Part shown: positions 13,999 to 27,800 of the stretch, one piece after another
Layout: each line of letters opens with the position of its first letter
How positions within the stretch are numbered: the first letter of the stretch is position 1
Assembly: GCF_037975245.1 (NCBI RefSeq)
Contig: NC_092568.1
Location: forward strand, 36,607,001-36,671,000
Source: Apostichopus japonicus
Lineage: Eukaryota > Echinodermata > Holothuroidea > Aspidochirotida > Stichopodidae
Reading direction: 5' to 3'
DNA length: 64,000 nucleotides
Program-made: the position numbers and the translations under genes
Notes under the pieces: model-generated
Seen by the model: only the letters and a program-made list of their open reading frames with translations
The model's database searches: none
What the model was told of the DNA's origin: nothing

Positions 13999-15000
13999 AA
14001 GAATTGGTGATGGGACTGGTGGACCAGGTGCTACCTGTTTATTATTTATAATATACCTCACCAATCACCTCCTCGCTCTATTAAACTGAACAAGCAACCA
14101 ATAATTGGAAGAAACTTAAAGAGCAAAGCATACAGCTTTGATAATGTTAATAGTATTGGACACCACTATGAAATGCAACGAGGTGATACCCTGTAAGGAA
14201 AGCCAAATTGTACCAAGTAATGTCATCAGTTCATATTTCAAAAAGAGAGTCTTTTTTTTTTGGGGGGGGGGGGTCTTTTCTGGTTATATATTTGTCATAC
14301 TGCATGCAGTAGACCCACTAGACAAAACATTTTACCAACATGAGACTGAAACTAAAGTTTGAGTTTAATTCTTAAAGCTACTTTATAAGCATAAAAATCA
14401 ACATGAAGGTATATTATTAACCCCAGCCAAGTTGCTATCATTTCCTGGTTGGCAATGCATGGTAACTATATACATCCAAACCTACCTAAACTGACCAGAA
14501 CAAACTGCAGTGAATAACCTGACTACCAATCTAGAGCTCTACTGTCATGGTTGGTGTCTAGCATATTTAAATCATGAATTTGGTATCATGAACGACAAGA
14601 AAGTGTGTTATTAACATTCTTGATATTTCTAGAGCCGATTGTCACCACAAGCAGTATATGTTACTTGCTTCAAAACCCTGACTACATTCAGAACGTTTAT
14701 CTCGACCCCTGCCATACGATAAAATACGTGGACCAAATTATCCCTCTCCGTCAGTTTACTAGGGAAACATATTTTTATGCATAAAAAAAGAGCTGTTTGC
14801 TCATTTGACAATGGACTTTGAGCAAACTAAGCAAACATCGAGAATGGTATTGTTTGAATCAAATTAGCGGTATGATGCGTGTATGAACCTCTCAGAGAAG
14901 CTGTAAGCTTGGGATGTAGTGTTTTAGGATAATCTGCAGTACCAAACAACATTCATTAGTGTGTATCACACTGCATAACAGTGTTAAGATCCACCCAACC

Positions 15001-15123
15001 AAATAATAATGCAACGTTTGAGCCCCGATAAAGACTCCTTATTTATTTATCTATACGTACGTACGTATGTATAGATAAATAAATAAGGAATCTTTATTGG
15101 GGCTCACATGTTGCATTATTATT
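15001..15123. repeat. Large hairpin / foldback element with ~60-bp arms
   Basis: Bases 15001-15060 and the reverse complement of 15061-15123 match over about 60 bp with about five mismatches and essentially no loop. The arms read AATAATAATGCAAC, then TGAGCCCC, ATAAAGA, TCCTTATTTATTTATCTATAC, meeting at a self-complementary GTACGTAC centre. Such a structure suggests a foldback or MITE-like insertion whose arms have since diverged. No coding capacity or clear target duplication is visible. Confidence 0.88.
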
Positions 15124-15375
15124 AAAGAGCCTTTTTACATTTTTATCACTAGACTCACAATTTGCTATAATTTAACAGCCATCTATTTATTCTCTTCCTT
15201 GGTTCATCTTGCTGGTTCAGTATTATTAATTTTTATCTCTGATATAACCATTTTCTGAAGAGCATTTTCAAATCATCGCATGTGAACCCAAATTACAGAA
15301 GTATATCACAGCGTCCTCTCAAACTTTAAAAAACTTCATCCTACGAGATCAACCATTCCCCCTCCCACCTAAATT

Positions 15376-15430
15376 CCCCTCCCTCCCTCCTTCCCTCCCT
15401 CCCTCCTTCCCTCCCTCCCTCCTTCCCTCC
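15376..15430 (+). repeat. (CCCTCCCTCCTT)n polypyrimidine microsatellite
   Basis: An all-C/T tract of CCCT and CCTT tetramers with a repeated 12-bp pattern; an H-DNA-prone mirror-type sequence. Confidence 0.92.
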
Positions 15431-18400
15431 TTTTGCCCCTCCATCCCCTCTCCTTCCATCATTAAATTGAGTTTGTATTAAGCAAGAAATATCATTGATA
15501 AAATCCAATTTGCAAAGACTTGTAATATAACTCTCTCATTTTTTCCCCATAAAAAAAACAAAAATAACAAGCTATTTTTCTATTCATGCATGCTTATCCA
15601 ATCTTGCCTACAGTGTTCAACCATAAATCATTCTTCTAATTGCTATTACAACATGTAAATTTGGTACAGCCTGATTGCACACAGAAAAACAACAATTTTT
15701 TTCTCTCTCTCCACCTCTCTCTCTCTTTTTACAACCTTTCTTTCCTTCTCACTTTTATAAGACTACCATGCAATTCTAAACTAAAATGTGGTTAAAAGAA
15801 AAGGGAAAAAAAGTTACCACCATGGAAAAATTGCTACTGGAGTAACACCTAGTACTGTATCCTGGTACTGTAAACTAACGAAAAAATACGAAAAATAAAG
15901 CGTAACACTACAAAACTTTCCGTCCCGGAATCGACGTGTAACGGAAGAAGTCACAGCGAATTGCGAACGGGACAATCGATGGAAAACGGAGCAAATTAGC
16001 AGACGACACACTCGTGACCGGTTTTAATTGGTAAGCTGTCCCCCCTGGAAATGCACTCAATGGAACGAATGTGATCAACTATCAAGTGACGAAGGGAGCT
16101 TCGAAACCGGTGGACTTGAACGGTGCGATAATTCTTCAATCAAAGGAGAGTTTTGCACCCAGCGAGGGTATCTATTACTGCCAGCAGACAACATTCTTAT
16201 ACGATGTCAAACCTCGTGAAGACATAATAAACACAAACATGGCAACCTCTCTCTCTCTCACCTGTTTGACATATAGACCTATGTACTGGCACAATTCTAT
16301 GCTAATTTACAAACGTCTTGGAAAGGCCGCAGTGGCCGACCGGGGAAAAATGGAACACAAATTTCGGCTTTAAAATCTGTACCGAACGTGGAAAGTAACA
16401 AAGAAAACGTTCAAACAATAGCATTCCTGCTTAAAAGTTACAATATTTAGTCAGTTAAAACTCACATTTTTTTATTTGTCTCAAAAGGACTAACTGATCT
16501 ATTGATCGGGACAGATAATTCATTGAACTCTGCTAGAATTTTTTCATTATATTTTACAAGAAAAATAACCAAAAGGCAACTGGAGAAGTTGAACGATGTG
16601 ACCCACATTGTGGTTCATCTCATATGTCTGTCGTTACGTACGTTAAATTCAAAGATCATTGGGTATCGTACATTACGGAAGCACTGAACTACAATTACAA
16701 CCATTACTACATGCCTATACAATTTGTTTTAACTTTATCACATATCAATACACAATGTACATAGAGTACCTACGATGGCTACTACATGAAGACTGTTCCA
16801 CCACACCGATTCAAGACAGTGGGTTTTACTCCACCAATCTTCCCTTCCCTTTTTCTTTCTTTCTTTTGACCTTTCTTAGACCATTCTTTTGACCTTTCTA
16901 TTAATCTTTCAGCCAATTTGTTAAGGCTTTACAATGTCAACGGGTGGAATTTTATGAACACAGCTAACTGTATATCCTTAAAGATTGTAGATTTATGCAA
17001 ATGGTTAAAATAGTGTGTAGTTCACAAACAAACATGGATATTAAAGTTTTACATTGAAAACAAAAAAAATCTCAAAAATAACCTTTACAAAACAACCTTA
17101 AACCTTGTTAACAACTTACTGAGCGATGCACTGTCAATTTATGTATCTGATGGTCTTGAATTGGGGAGGGGGGGGGGGGGGGGGATGAGGGATCGTGTAT
17201 TTGTTGTATATCATTCTGCACATTGTTTCGAGTATTCAGACAAGTCTACACTAAAGCCACAAGCAAGTGCAAGCAAGTACTACTGTAGGGCCTTACGTTA
17301 TAGATAAAGTAATGTATACACTTCTAAACCAGTAGAAATATTCTTCCCTTTTCTTTCTTTCATGCTTTCTTTCTCTCTTTGTTTTTACTTTCTTTCTTAT
17401 TATCTTGCTTAAAAGTTGTTCTTCTTCTTCTTCAGGAAAGTTTTCTACCTCCAAGGGAGAATGCCAATCTGACTGACAAACAAGAACTAAGAGACAATAA
17501 TTGGACCCTCTCTGAACCAGAGGTTACCAAACATAAACTAACTGGATCCGAAAATGAGACTCCCGTCATAGTCCTGCATCCAAGAAAGAGACTGACTTTG
17601 TTTATATGTCTAAGAGAAAGTAGGGGACTGGGTGTGACCTCTTGTTTTCCACCTCTGACCTCTAATGGGCCTGGCAGCATCCCCCTAAACAGAAGTTGAC
17701 TAGTCAGCCAGCAGTGGAAGATAATTTGTAACATATACCTGTGACTGAGAGAAGGTTCTTTATGATGCCTGCTATAAATTTTGACAGCCAGCCAGCGTGT
17801 TGGAGATAGTTAACAGGGTATGCATCTCTCTTATCAGCCTGTGAGAAGCTGTGAACTTGATAGTGAGTGCAAAACAATTCCGTGTACGTGTACCGGAACG
17901 CAACCTTCTTTTGTCGTCGTCATATCGGAGACTCGTGAACTCTTGGCAGCCAAAGTCGTCATGTATGTAATTAATTCTCACACCAAAACATCAACTTAAT
18001 CATTCTTGCCAGTGATTGTGTGTTTTTTGTCTTCTTTCCTTTTTTATCTTTTTTTTTTATTCCATCTACATCTTGCCTTTCATAAATGTTAAGAAAGAGC
18101 AATTGTGGTGACACCTGACCCAAGTCAAAGCTGGTTTGTAATGTGTTAAGGATGGCCAAATTAAGGAGATATCGAAACAAAATGTTAATTAATAAAATTG
18201 AATGGTATCTTTCTGAGATGTGAAATTGGAAGTAGGAGTGTCTCAGTTTGGTCGGGTTCAGTACAACGTGAAAGTTCTCTTCGTTAGTTATGATGTCGTT
18301 ATCTCAGGTGTTTTGTGTAATTAACATGCCATACACTGTCTGTAACTATATAATAGCAAGTGATAAAAAAACCATTTGAAAACTCAAGTGCCTTTTTGAG

Positions 18401-18846
18401 ATATTCATAAAAAATAAAACGAATATCCTTCTACCAAATGTGGTCTATAAAAAGAACTTGTATTCAAGCAGCCAATCATAATGGTACTCTGGAATGGAGA
18501 GAGACCAGAATTAGGTACATCTACACTGCTACAAAAAAAGTCACGCAAGTCCACAAGCTTTGAATAAGGTAAGAGACACACACTGCTAAGGAATGAACAG
18601 ATGTGAAAAGGAGATTAAACTCCTGCTGCAAAGGTAGGGAATAACCACAAAAACCTACCTTTCCAAAGATTGAAGTATAAACTGTTCTCAAAGTACAGAA
18701 CAGATATAGAAATTCAGCCAAAAAGATTGTGGTATTTGGACTGACCGTTCTAAGTACACCAGGACGCAACAAGATTATAATTTATAGTGACAACAAAAAA
18801 GTAATACTACAATTTCAATTAACAAATTTAAAATTATATTGCTTAC

Positions 18847-18897
18847 CTTTTCAAGCTCTAAAAGATGGAATCTTAAGACCTGAATTGATTGTATCAT
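18847..18897 (-). CDS. Meis: Meis coding exon 5 (51 nt, start of second PBC-interaction helix, HM2/MEIS-B)
   Basis: The acceptor is TTTCCTCAG and the donor GTAAGC. The exon is 51 nt, phase 0 at both ends, and encodes [17 protein letters not shown] (residues 152-168). This differs from the vertebrate exon at one residue (Ser for Ala at position 4). It begins the second conserved helix that contacts PBC proteins. The next family exon (Val-His-Glu-Leu-Cys onward) was searched for by eye in 1-18846 on the minus strand and not seen. Confidence 0.97.
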
Positions 18898-21800
18898 CTG
18901 AGGAAACAAAAAGAAAATGATGAAATAAATCAAGGGCAAAAAGCCAAAACAAAATATTTGAATAGCTTTATACCTTTTAAATGTGATGAATACTGATAAG
19001 AATAGTGTCTGGACCACAAAAGATCATGGATGAATTGGGAATTAGAAATTACTTGCTCATTTTACTGATCATTTGATAAAGGGAATCAAGGGAGGGAAGG
19101 GGGTAGGGGGAATGAAAATCCACAACTAAAATTTAAGAGGGTTTTATTTTGTGTCCTGGATGACATTTAAATATTAGTTCAATTTCAACCCAAACTGAAT
19201 ACAAAAAGAAGTGACAAATAGATCCTTTTGAAGTGTCCGTTTCACCACCTTCTCTGACTTGTTTTGACCTTTTGATGATATCATTTTTTTAACCAGTTCA
19301 AAACCTGAATCTCTCAATAATAATTTTGACTATTGGTTAACCAAACGCTTTCTCTTCTTAACTTGTCTCTTCTATGGTTGTCTTTTTAGACCTGTTTAAG
19401 AGCCAGTCCACTGGAGGTGTCTTACATATCATCATCTCCACACAACAATTTGATCCTCCCCATCTCCCAAGAGCCATTAAAGTTTCATATTTGTTATTTT
19501 TTGTCGCTCTCTCTGTTTCAATATATGGACATTTTTTTTTTTTGGGCTACTCTTTTTTTTCTTTTTTTTTCCTTCCTTCCTTCATCGGCTGTTTTCTCAC
19601 TTAGCCTTTCCGATACACGTCGTGTGAAACTTTACCCTAAAATCATGCATGCAGTTTTGTAACCAAAGCTAACTAGGATATGCTCTTAAATAAACAGAAG
19701 TGTTAAACAACGAACACAGAAAAGCCAAATCTCACATCAAGGACATGATCTCCTCCAGATGAGTAAAGTGAGAGAGAGAGAGGAAGAGCAAGCAAAAAAA
19801 AAAAAAAAAAAATATTAACGTACATCCTGAATCGGCATGATATTGTATCCTGTTTCTCTCTAAATGTTACTTTTTGAGTGAGTAGTAAGCTGAAAAGATC
19901 TCCCCATCTCGAATGATCTTCGGCGTGACAAAACTAGATGTGCGTTTGCATATTTGATGACTCACAAAAGTACCACACTAGAAAAAGAATCTGTCAAATT
20001 TTTTTCTAACGCCTTATAAAGTTGACAAGAGAGAAGCTGATGTTTCTCCCCGTTTTTTCTCCTCCTCGAAGGAGAGGAAAAAGAGAAGAAAAAAAAGTTG
20101 TAAGAACTTTTAAATACCTGGTTGTCCCACATTGGCAGTAGTACTTGTCTGAAAAACTCTCTCCACATGGAAAGAGACATTGTTATTGTAGGGGGAAGGT
20201 AAAAAAAACTTGCCGGATTGTCGCTCTCTTTGCGCAAGCACTTTATATTCTATGTGCTGCCCTAGAAAGGTTTTTTCTTTCTTTCTTTTTTTTCCTCACT
20301 CTGTTTTGAGAGGCAAAAATCATTTTGGCCAATAAAAAGTTGAGGCTCTGAGATTCAATTGGTACTTTGTATTTTCATAGAATATGGTTTGGTTTTTAAT
20401 AAATTGTGACGTTGATTCAAAAGAGACGGGTTTATTAAATCTGACAAAAATGGGAAGTATTGATGGTTGAAAGTCAGAAACACTTTTGGTGAATCTCCAA
20501 AAGGTGGCTTTTAGGCATTTATTTTGGTAAAGTTTTCATTACGATTCAATACTTTATCTCTTATGACAATGGAGTTTGATTTTCAAAGAGTGAGTATAAA
20601 GTTGAGACACTTTTCCAATCGCTTTGTGAATATGGATTAGTAGTGCCTTCATGACAAATTTCTAAAATCGCAACCACAACAAACAAAAAGAAGAGTAAAA
20701 TTGCTTGTTATGTAAAAAAACTAACTAAATTTGATCAATTTGCAATCATTTTATGTGTACTTTTCAAAAGGTAGGTTTTGATAAAATTGTCAACTTTAAT
20801 TGGTTTAATATACATTAATTAGTAAGAAAGATTTGCAGGGATTGAGATAACGAATTTATCAGTTTAGAGTGTGTCATAAATGTTACCAATCGCTATATTA
20901 GTAGACCATCCTATGTATTAAGAGTTAAGCCTAAAAACAAACAGACAAACATAACAATATTAATTAATAAACTATATTGTTCCTTTATCATTAGAAACAT
21001 TTATTTTTATTTTAATGAACTACGTTTATTTGAGAAACGCAATTTCTGTTTGATCCCTATATCTGGCTCAGGTAAACAACAGTCGTAAAGTTTGGCCAGG
21101 CTTCACTATTCCTTTTACTTAAATTTTTTCAGGTTGCTAAAATATTAATGATGTGTCAAGCTGTGCAGTAAATATCACTACATCAGCCAAATACTTTACA
21201 TGAGAAAAAATGTACTATTATTATTTTATCATTTTTTTATTCTCAGAGCAGTCACTTTTTCTGTTTTTATTTCCTTCTCTTTCTCCCTTTAACTACTGCT
21301 ACATAAGTCAATCCCAAATAGAAAATACTACTAGTTCAGCCAAACTCAGTGACTGAACAAACCCTCTGGAATTATTAGTTTCTGGCAAACGTGAGTTTTG
21401 TTTTCTTTCTTTCCCAGCTACACCTTACAGTAGTGTAAACACCTCAGCGTGCTGTTCCCCATCCAATGGTTCCCAAAATAGCCCTAGCCGAGGAGTTCAA
21501 CCCTCGCTGCCATGTGGATGCAATTACGTAGAACATGAAGCTTATTAGCCTCAAACTGGGCCAGGCGCCACGCTGGGGTGCACCTCTCCACCATATGAGA
21601 GAGAGACTAACTGACTGGCGACAAAGCTCAACTCTTGTACCTCAAACTGACGGCAAGACTGTGGAGCCAAGCTCGGGATAAGTATCCCAACAAGCACCTT
21701 CTATAACAGTGGGTTGCTGGGGTAACAGACTTATGCAATCTGTCCAGTCGGGGGGGGGGGGGTGGAGAGAGAGAGAGAGAGGAGACTCGTTCTGGACGTA

Positions 21801-24800
21801 GGTCCCGTTCGGTAACAATTGAAACATCCGTCAATCACGCAATCCTCCTCCCTTTGTTCTGTTCGTCAAGGTAACTTTTATTAACTGTACGATGATGGCT
21901 GTCAGAAAGCCCAAGTTTTTAACTCTGACAGCCAGAAAGTTGACACAGGGCTCGGCGATGATCTGTCTTCGGTTTACGTTCAACGAGGAGGTAGTCTGAT
22001 GGGGTTTTAATGGCTAGGACAAACACAGAGTGTCCGCCGACCAGACGGTCTATCTTCTTTATTTGGAAAAGCCTGCTGTTTCTATCATTGTGTTTGGCTT
22101 GTAAACCACAGTCAGGGGACAACATACTGCTTTCAAATGTTGTCACGGATACCGGCAGACTTATAGATCAAATACTATAGTGTAGTAGTATTAACAGGGG
22201 ATAAAATCACCCACTAATGTGCCTTGTACTTCACGTAGGTACGTCTCTCTATGTTCTGTCATTTCTTCACCCCCCCCCCCCAAGGGAACCATATGGTGCC
22301 CAGATCTTACACAATACCCTGTGAAATGTTGGATGTAATCTTGTGATGACATCAACCTCTTAATTGAGCAGTAGCAACAGAAAACTGATATGTTAACATC
22401 TTTCATAGCTAAACTTTTGCAAGTTGAAATCTTATTCCGTGGTAAGTCCCAAGACTGACATTTATGCAAGTTTATTATCGCAATAACATTTTTCAGCTCA
22501 AGGAAAAAGCTCAAATTTGCCCAGTGTAGATCAACTGCAACTTCTCTGGTTGTACCAACATGCCCTGTTTTGTGTGGAGTCACCATACATAACATATATC
22601 CATTAATTCTATATTTACCACAATTGTAGAATTTCCAAGCTACCAGCCTTTTCCACTGATCACAACCTACTGTAGATGTGGTTAACTGGTATCAAAAAGC
22701 AAAGCATGGCTTGCCTACATCTACCAGAAATTGGAAAGCAAATTTTTCATCCATTTTTTTATAGATTTGAAAATTCAATCCAATCACTATTTTGTTACAA
22801 GAAAACCCAGTGCATTTTGAATAGAAATTTCATACGAAAACAAGAAAAAAAAGAACAAACAAAAATATTTGTTGCCAGAGTGATAATATATATAATCAGG
22901 AAGATTTAAATCTGCATCTATAGTCTAACACACTTCAAACTAGAGTTCAGCATATTTTCTCAGTTTTCAGAGTTCTCAGAGTTCTCGTTTTTGGAGTTCT
23001 CAGAGTTCAGCATAGATCTGGGAATTAAAGCAGTAATATCAAACCTACACTTACCAAACTGTCCAATTCTTCGTTGCTAGAAAAGTACTGCTTATCAGCT
23101 CTAGCCTGTGTAGAAAGGAAAACAAAACAAAAGGAAAGGAAATTTTCTTACAGAAACAGGAATTTAAATGTAGTCAAATCATTATCCAACCAATATGCTA
23201 CATAGCTAGTGAAAAAATGGTCACTCATTTCCTCACAACTTGAAACGAGCATGTTTACTTTCAACCTCACGTACCCCGACACTGGATTTGAGATATTTGA
23301 AGGAAGGGGTAAGGGAGAGGGCCAAGGGTCAGACAAATATGGTGGGGCAACATGCCCATGTAAAAATCAGTGCTGTTAAATTTTACTGTACAAGCCCACC
23401 TACTCCCTAACCCCCCACGTCCCCACCTACCCCAAACCATTGTCAAGAAACCTAAAGTGAGTCGAAATCATTTTTTACTTGTAATATTCTCAAGCTTCAG
23501 GGAAACTAGGAAATAAATGTTTAGTTTTACAGTTTTTGGGTCAATTATTACACACAGATGATCCTTCAGCTGAATTATCAGATTAAGAAATTTAAAAGGT
23601 AAACAAGTTTTAGAGCCGCTTTGCATTTCGCATGAAATCTTACGGAACATTTAGCATCCATGTCTATCTAAGATCATAATCCAAAATATCGTTAACTAAT
23701 TTCTTTGTTAAGCTTCAATTAAAGTAATGGATTTTAAACATCAAAAATTTGGAAATTTGCAGTTAAATGTGCTCAGTAATACTATTATGAAAATTGCCCA
23801 GTCTGTTAAATGTGTTGAGGATCGTGTCAAACTCATTAATGATTTGCTCATTCGAATTCATTTGGTGAGAAAAAAAGTACATCGGGCCTCCTGGCGCTTA
23901 AAAATTGCCATAATTTTTTTAAGTGTTACCTGGGTGGATTTGACCCTCCCCTCCCCCTCCCCCCCCAAAAAAAAATTGGACCATCTTCAAAAAGCTAGAT
24001 CTTATCCTCTCTGCACAAAATTTGTTAAAATATTTCAAACAAAACTAACATGTCAGCGAACTGCACTAATACTCATGATGCAGAATGACATCACATTGGA
24101 ATCTCAAATGTAAATGTGGCCGTCAGAAGTTCGTTGTTGATTTTACACAAACCGTTTCCCTTTTTTCGCTACTTTTTCCTTTGTATTTGAGATAAGATTC
24201 CACTTTATGGGGATTGTAATGAGATACCTAACTTCCTCCATTCAATAACACAACATTTTTTCTTTTTCTTTGTCTATTTCGTTTCCTTTTTGCAAAATTT
24301 CTTGGACAAGAAAAGAAGAAACGTCTGATGGACTAATGTGCTTAATGTGTTTAGAAGTCAATACATACAAACACAAATCAATTGAAGATCCATGAAAGCA
24401 TTACATCGCATTTAAAAGTTGGCAGCTAATCAATGTTTTTCAATGTAGTTCAGGTGCTTTATTGTCATTTTTCCTGGGTTTTTTTTTTTTTTTCCTTTTA
24501 ATTTATTTTCTTTTTTCTTTTTTTTCCTGATGTGCCTTTTTAGTCTTGGTGTATAGAGTAAATAGCATACACCTGTTTTGTTTGCTCACACAAAGACAAG
24601 CCAACGATTTTCGCTCAAAGTTGTATCTCAACTACATGAAAATGATCTGTTTATCTTGCAAACAGAAATTTAACTGTTTAAAGCTATTTTAAACCAACAA
24701 TACTATAATATACAATATAAACAAATTTCAGTTTCATTTCATTTTTTTTTTTTTTGGATAGGATCTAAAATGATTCATCTTGCATAGGCATAGTAAAGAT

Positions 24801-27800
24801 GTTATACATACAATATTGCTACACTAATATAAGATGTACTATATAGCAAGAACTGTAGTGTTTCTACTAAACACCTTTCTACTTTATTTTACCCATTTGT
24901 TACTTTAATCCTTTTATTACTCCTAGACTGTTTACTTTGTAGACATTTTACTCTAGTCCAGCAACAAGCTCTTTGAGATATTCTTCTATGAAAAGTGTTA
25001 TTTAAATATATAAATTATTGTTATTAAGAAACTTTACAAATATACTGTGATACTTTAAAATCTAAAATACTAAATATTGTGCCACTTTCAGGAAGTAACC
25101 CATGTACGTTGTAAATGCTGGTGTCCGATGATGGTTAAAAGTAACATAATCTGTGTCCTAATATAGCGCAAAGCAAAGCAACGCTTAAAATTTTTATTTT
25201 TCGTTGCGACAAAAAACCCAAGAAGGATTGGGATACTGTAGGACATTCTTAGAAAGAAATACAAATGGAATGTAAGGGGTTAAATAAATACTCAAAAAGT
25301 ACGAAATAAAGCTGACGTTTTAATACCATGTCTAACTACAAGTGGTAATTACAATTTTCTTGTCTTTGAAACCAGACTATAAAAAAATTAAAAAAATAAA
25401 TCTTTTGATTTTTGGGCTTCCCTTCTCTTTGCATATTATGTGCACTCTTTTTTCATATACATGTTAATATCCATTTGATCAAGGTAAAAAAATATGTACA
25501 CAAATCAAGAAAAAATTAAAGAAGAAAATAAAAATAAAAATCCCGCCGCCCGCCCGTGAAGATCAACAACTACAAAGATGATGATGATGAAGCCGGTTTA
25601 GGTGAAGGTTGGCTGAGTTTTATGAAGTCAGATGGCTGTGACCTTACTACAGCTGATCCCAGGCGAGACTGGCATATGTTTTGTCATCCCATATATATCA
25701 TATAATATATATATATACATACATATATATATATATATATATCTGCCTTGCCTGTGTTTAATATATATACAAATTGATACAGACTCTAAATGCTGAAGTT
25801 AATGGCTAAAGTATGCGCACTTACAGCAGTAAGCAGACATAACAAGCACTATATCTATAAACAGCCCTAAAACACAAAGCTGTGAAAAATTAATATCTGT
25901 TTTGGCTGTGGCAAATTTTTTTTTTTCCCTCCCCTTCTTTCTTGTGTGCAACTATGCGCCTTTGGGAAAAGATGAAAATTAATCTTTTAACCTGGCTGCT
26001 GTGTTTGTGTCCACTCGACTGAGCACTGAGCTACATATCGGGGGTCCTATGTGTTGATGCTGCAGAATGGAAAACCTGGGTGCTTATAAGCGCTATGTAA
26101 AAATCCACGTATATTCTTATGAAAGGCAGACAACGCGAGACACAACCGACCGATCATCTTGGGGATGAAAAATCCTGGAACCTTGGCTTAATCTGCTGGA
26201 ATCAGGTTGGGTTTATGTTTACAGTAATCGCTATGAGTACCATATCAACTTAAATATCATCTTGGGTATGTTAGTCTAGACAGAGGGGGGTGGAGGAAGG
26301 GCGGGGGAGGGGCGGGAGAAAAATCTGTCAAAGCATATTGTGGCATACAGAAAGTAAAACTAATAAATAGAGTAACTTGCAGTTTTAATTTTAAGCATAA
26401 GCAGTTCACACAAAAGAGTATTTGTAGTCTCAAAAAATTACATGAAACACCCAGGACGGGCAGCTGTTTGAAGAGCAATTTGCAGTTACTTTTCCTCATC
26501 TTTCTGGGGTTTATTTCAAACAATTTTTAAATTTTAAAGAAGCACTGCACATAAACCTCCGATTTACAGTAACAGCTTTATAATAAATCCAACTGACATG
26601 CAATATTTAATATAGCAATTTATATACTGGAGATCATTTTCAAAATGAAATAATTACGATTAGAGAAGTTTTACTATCACAAATGAACAATTTTGAAATT
26701 AATGCACAATTAAGGGATTGATACTTCTAATAATTGAAAAGGTGAAGCAGCTCTCCTTCACCTCCCCTCCCCCCCCCTTGCTCCTTCCCCTCACCCTTCC
26801 CATGACTGCATAAATGAGTACCAAACCAAAGTCAGCCTCTGTGTAAAGTGAAAACATTGTTTTATTTCAAAACAAATTTCAATTCGAACTACAAACAGAC
26901 AGGCCTGTTATAACAGAAGTATATATATTTAAAATTATATTTTTAGCTTAAAGATTGACAAACATACGTTTGACAACTGCATTTAGTCTCGACTTGTCTC
27001 GTCATGTTAAGTATGTATGCCCAAATTTCTGCCTTTTGTGAATTGTAAAGTGTTACTGCCATACATAGTCCACACAGTTTAACGGGGGAAAGAAGTTAGA
27101 AAAAAATCTTTGTTTACACAGCAGGTGTGTTCCTGTTATAATTGAATCTACACCCAACAACTTCGTCCATGCGGTGTATATCATTAAAATCTTGCTAGTA
27201 TTGTACACTGGAACAGTAAATGAATGCTACTTTCTGATACACGGTGCTTTTTTTCCATACCTGCACAATAGTCGCTCATGCATACCCTGGCAGGAGCGAC
27301 CGAGTTAAGTTGAGGGCAGGTGAGAATAAAAAGAGTTATGATCTATTTATCTCATTAATGGTGGTAGAACTCCCAGAAAGCAGGTAGTCTCCCACGCCAG
27401 CGAGGATGTACCTGAACCTTAACGTATTTTTATCGTCTTATAATCTCTCATACACACTTGAGCACTGCAACAGAGTGCAGGTAGGCAGGCACATATGTTA
27501 AAATAAATATGGCAACCATCCGTGTTTTAATCCTGCAGTAACCTTAAACAACTTCAAGAATTTGCAACTGAGATAGTTTATACCACTGCATGGTTACCTA
27601 AAGTTCGACTGAGAGGTGGGAGTGGGGATCCTGTGGGTTGCGGTGACCAGTCAGTTTGCGGCGTGTTATCAAAGTAAAAGACAATTTTAAGTTAATGAAA
27701 TTCCTTGAACAGAAATGGTAGATTTCTTTGTGAAGGTGTGAATTAGGGCGGGGGGGAGGGGGGGATACAGTAAAAGTTCTATGGGTGAGCGATTGCAGGG

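Larger units (their letters stand above)
1..18846 (-). other. Meis intron 5 (5' part; the intron's 3' end lies outside the window)
   Basis: No coding exon is recognised in this stretch. It holds short homopolymers (for example T runs near 1990 and 6280, G16 at 2628-2643, G17 at 17168-17184), (TA)n at 12027-12111, a pyrimidine microsatellite at 15376-15430, a large hairpin at 15001-15123 and short duplications near 13491 and 13928. Several GC-richer, repeat-poor blocks are listed separately. Open frames here are short and match no family I recognise. The intron assignment holds only if the missing MEIS exons lie beyond base 1. Confidence 0.75.

Noticed and set aside
17379-17699. Plus-strand frame with NANLTDKQ, reminiscent of a MEIS linker motif, preceded by a pyrimidine tract and AG
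   Set aside because: It is on the wrong strand for the gene, the likeness is only a few residues, and the rest of the frame has no MEIS similarity.
22191-22595. 134-codon minus-strand frame in intron 4, the longest in the window
   Set aside because: No recognisable domain, crosses a C12 run (Gly stretch), and sits inside an intron. Chance opening is the simplest reading.
23727-24113. 128-codon plus-strand frame in intron 3
   Set aside because: It includes a Pro/Lys run from a C/A homopolymer and matches nothing I know.
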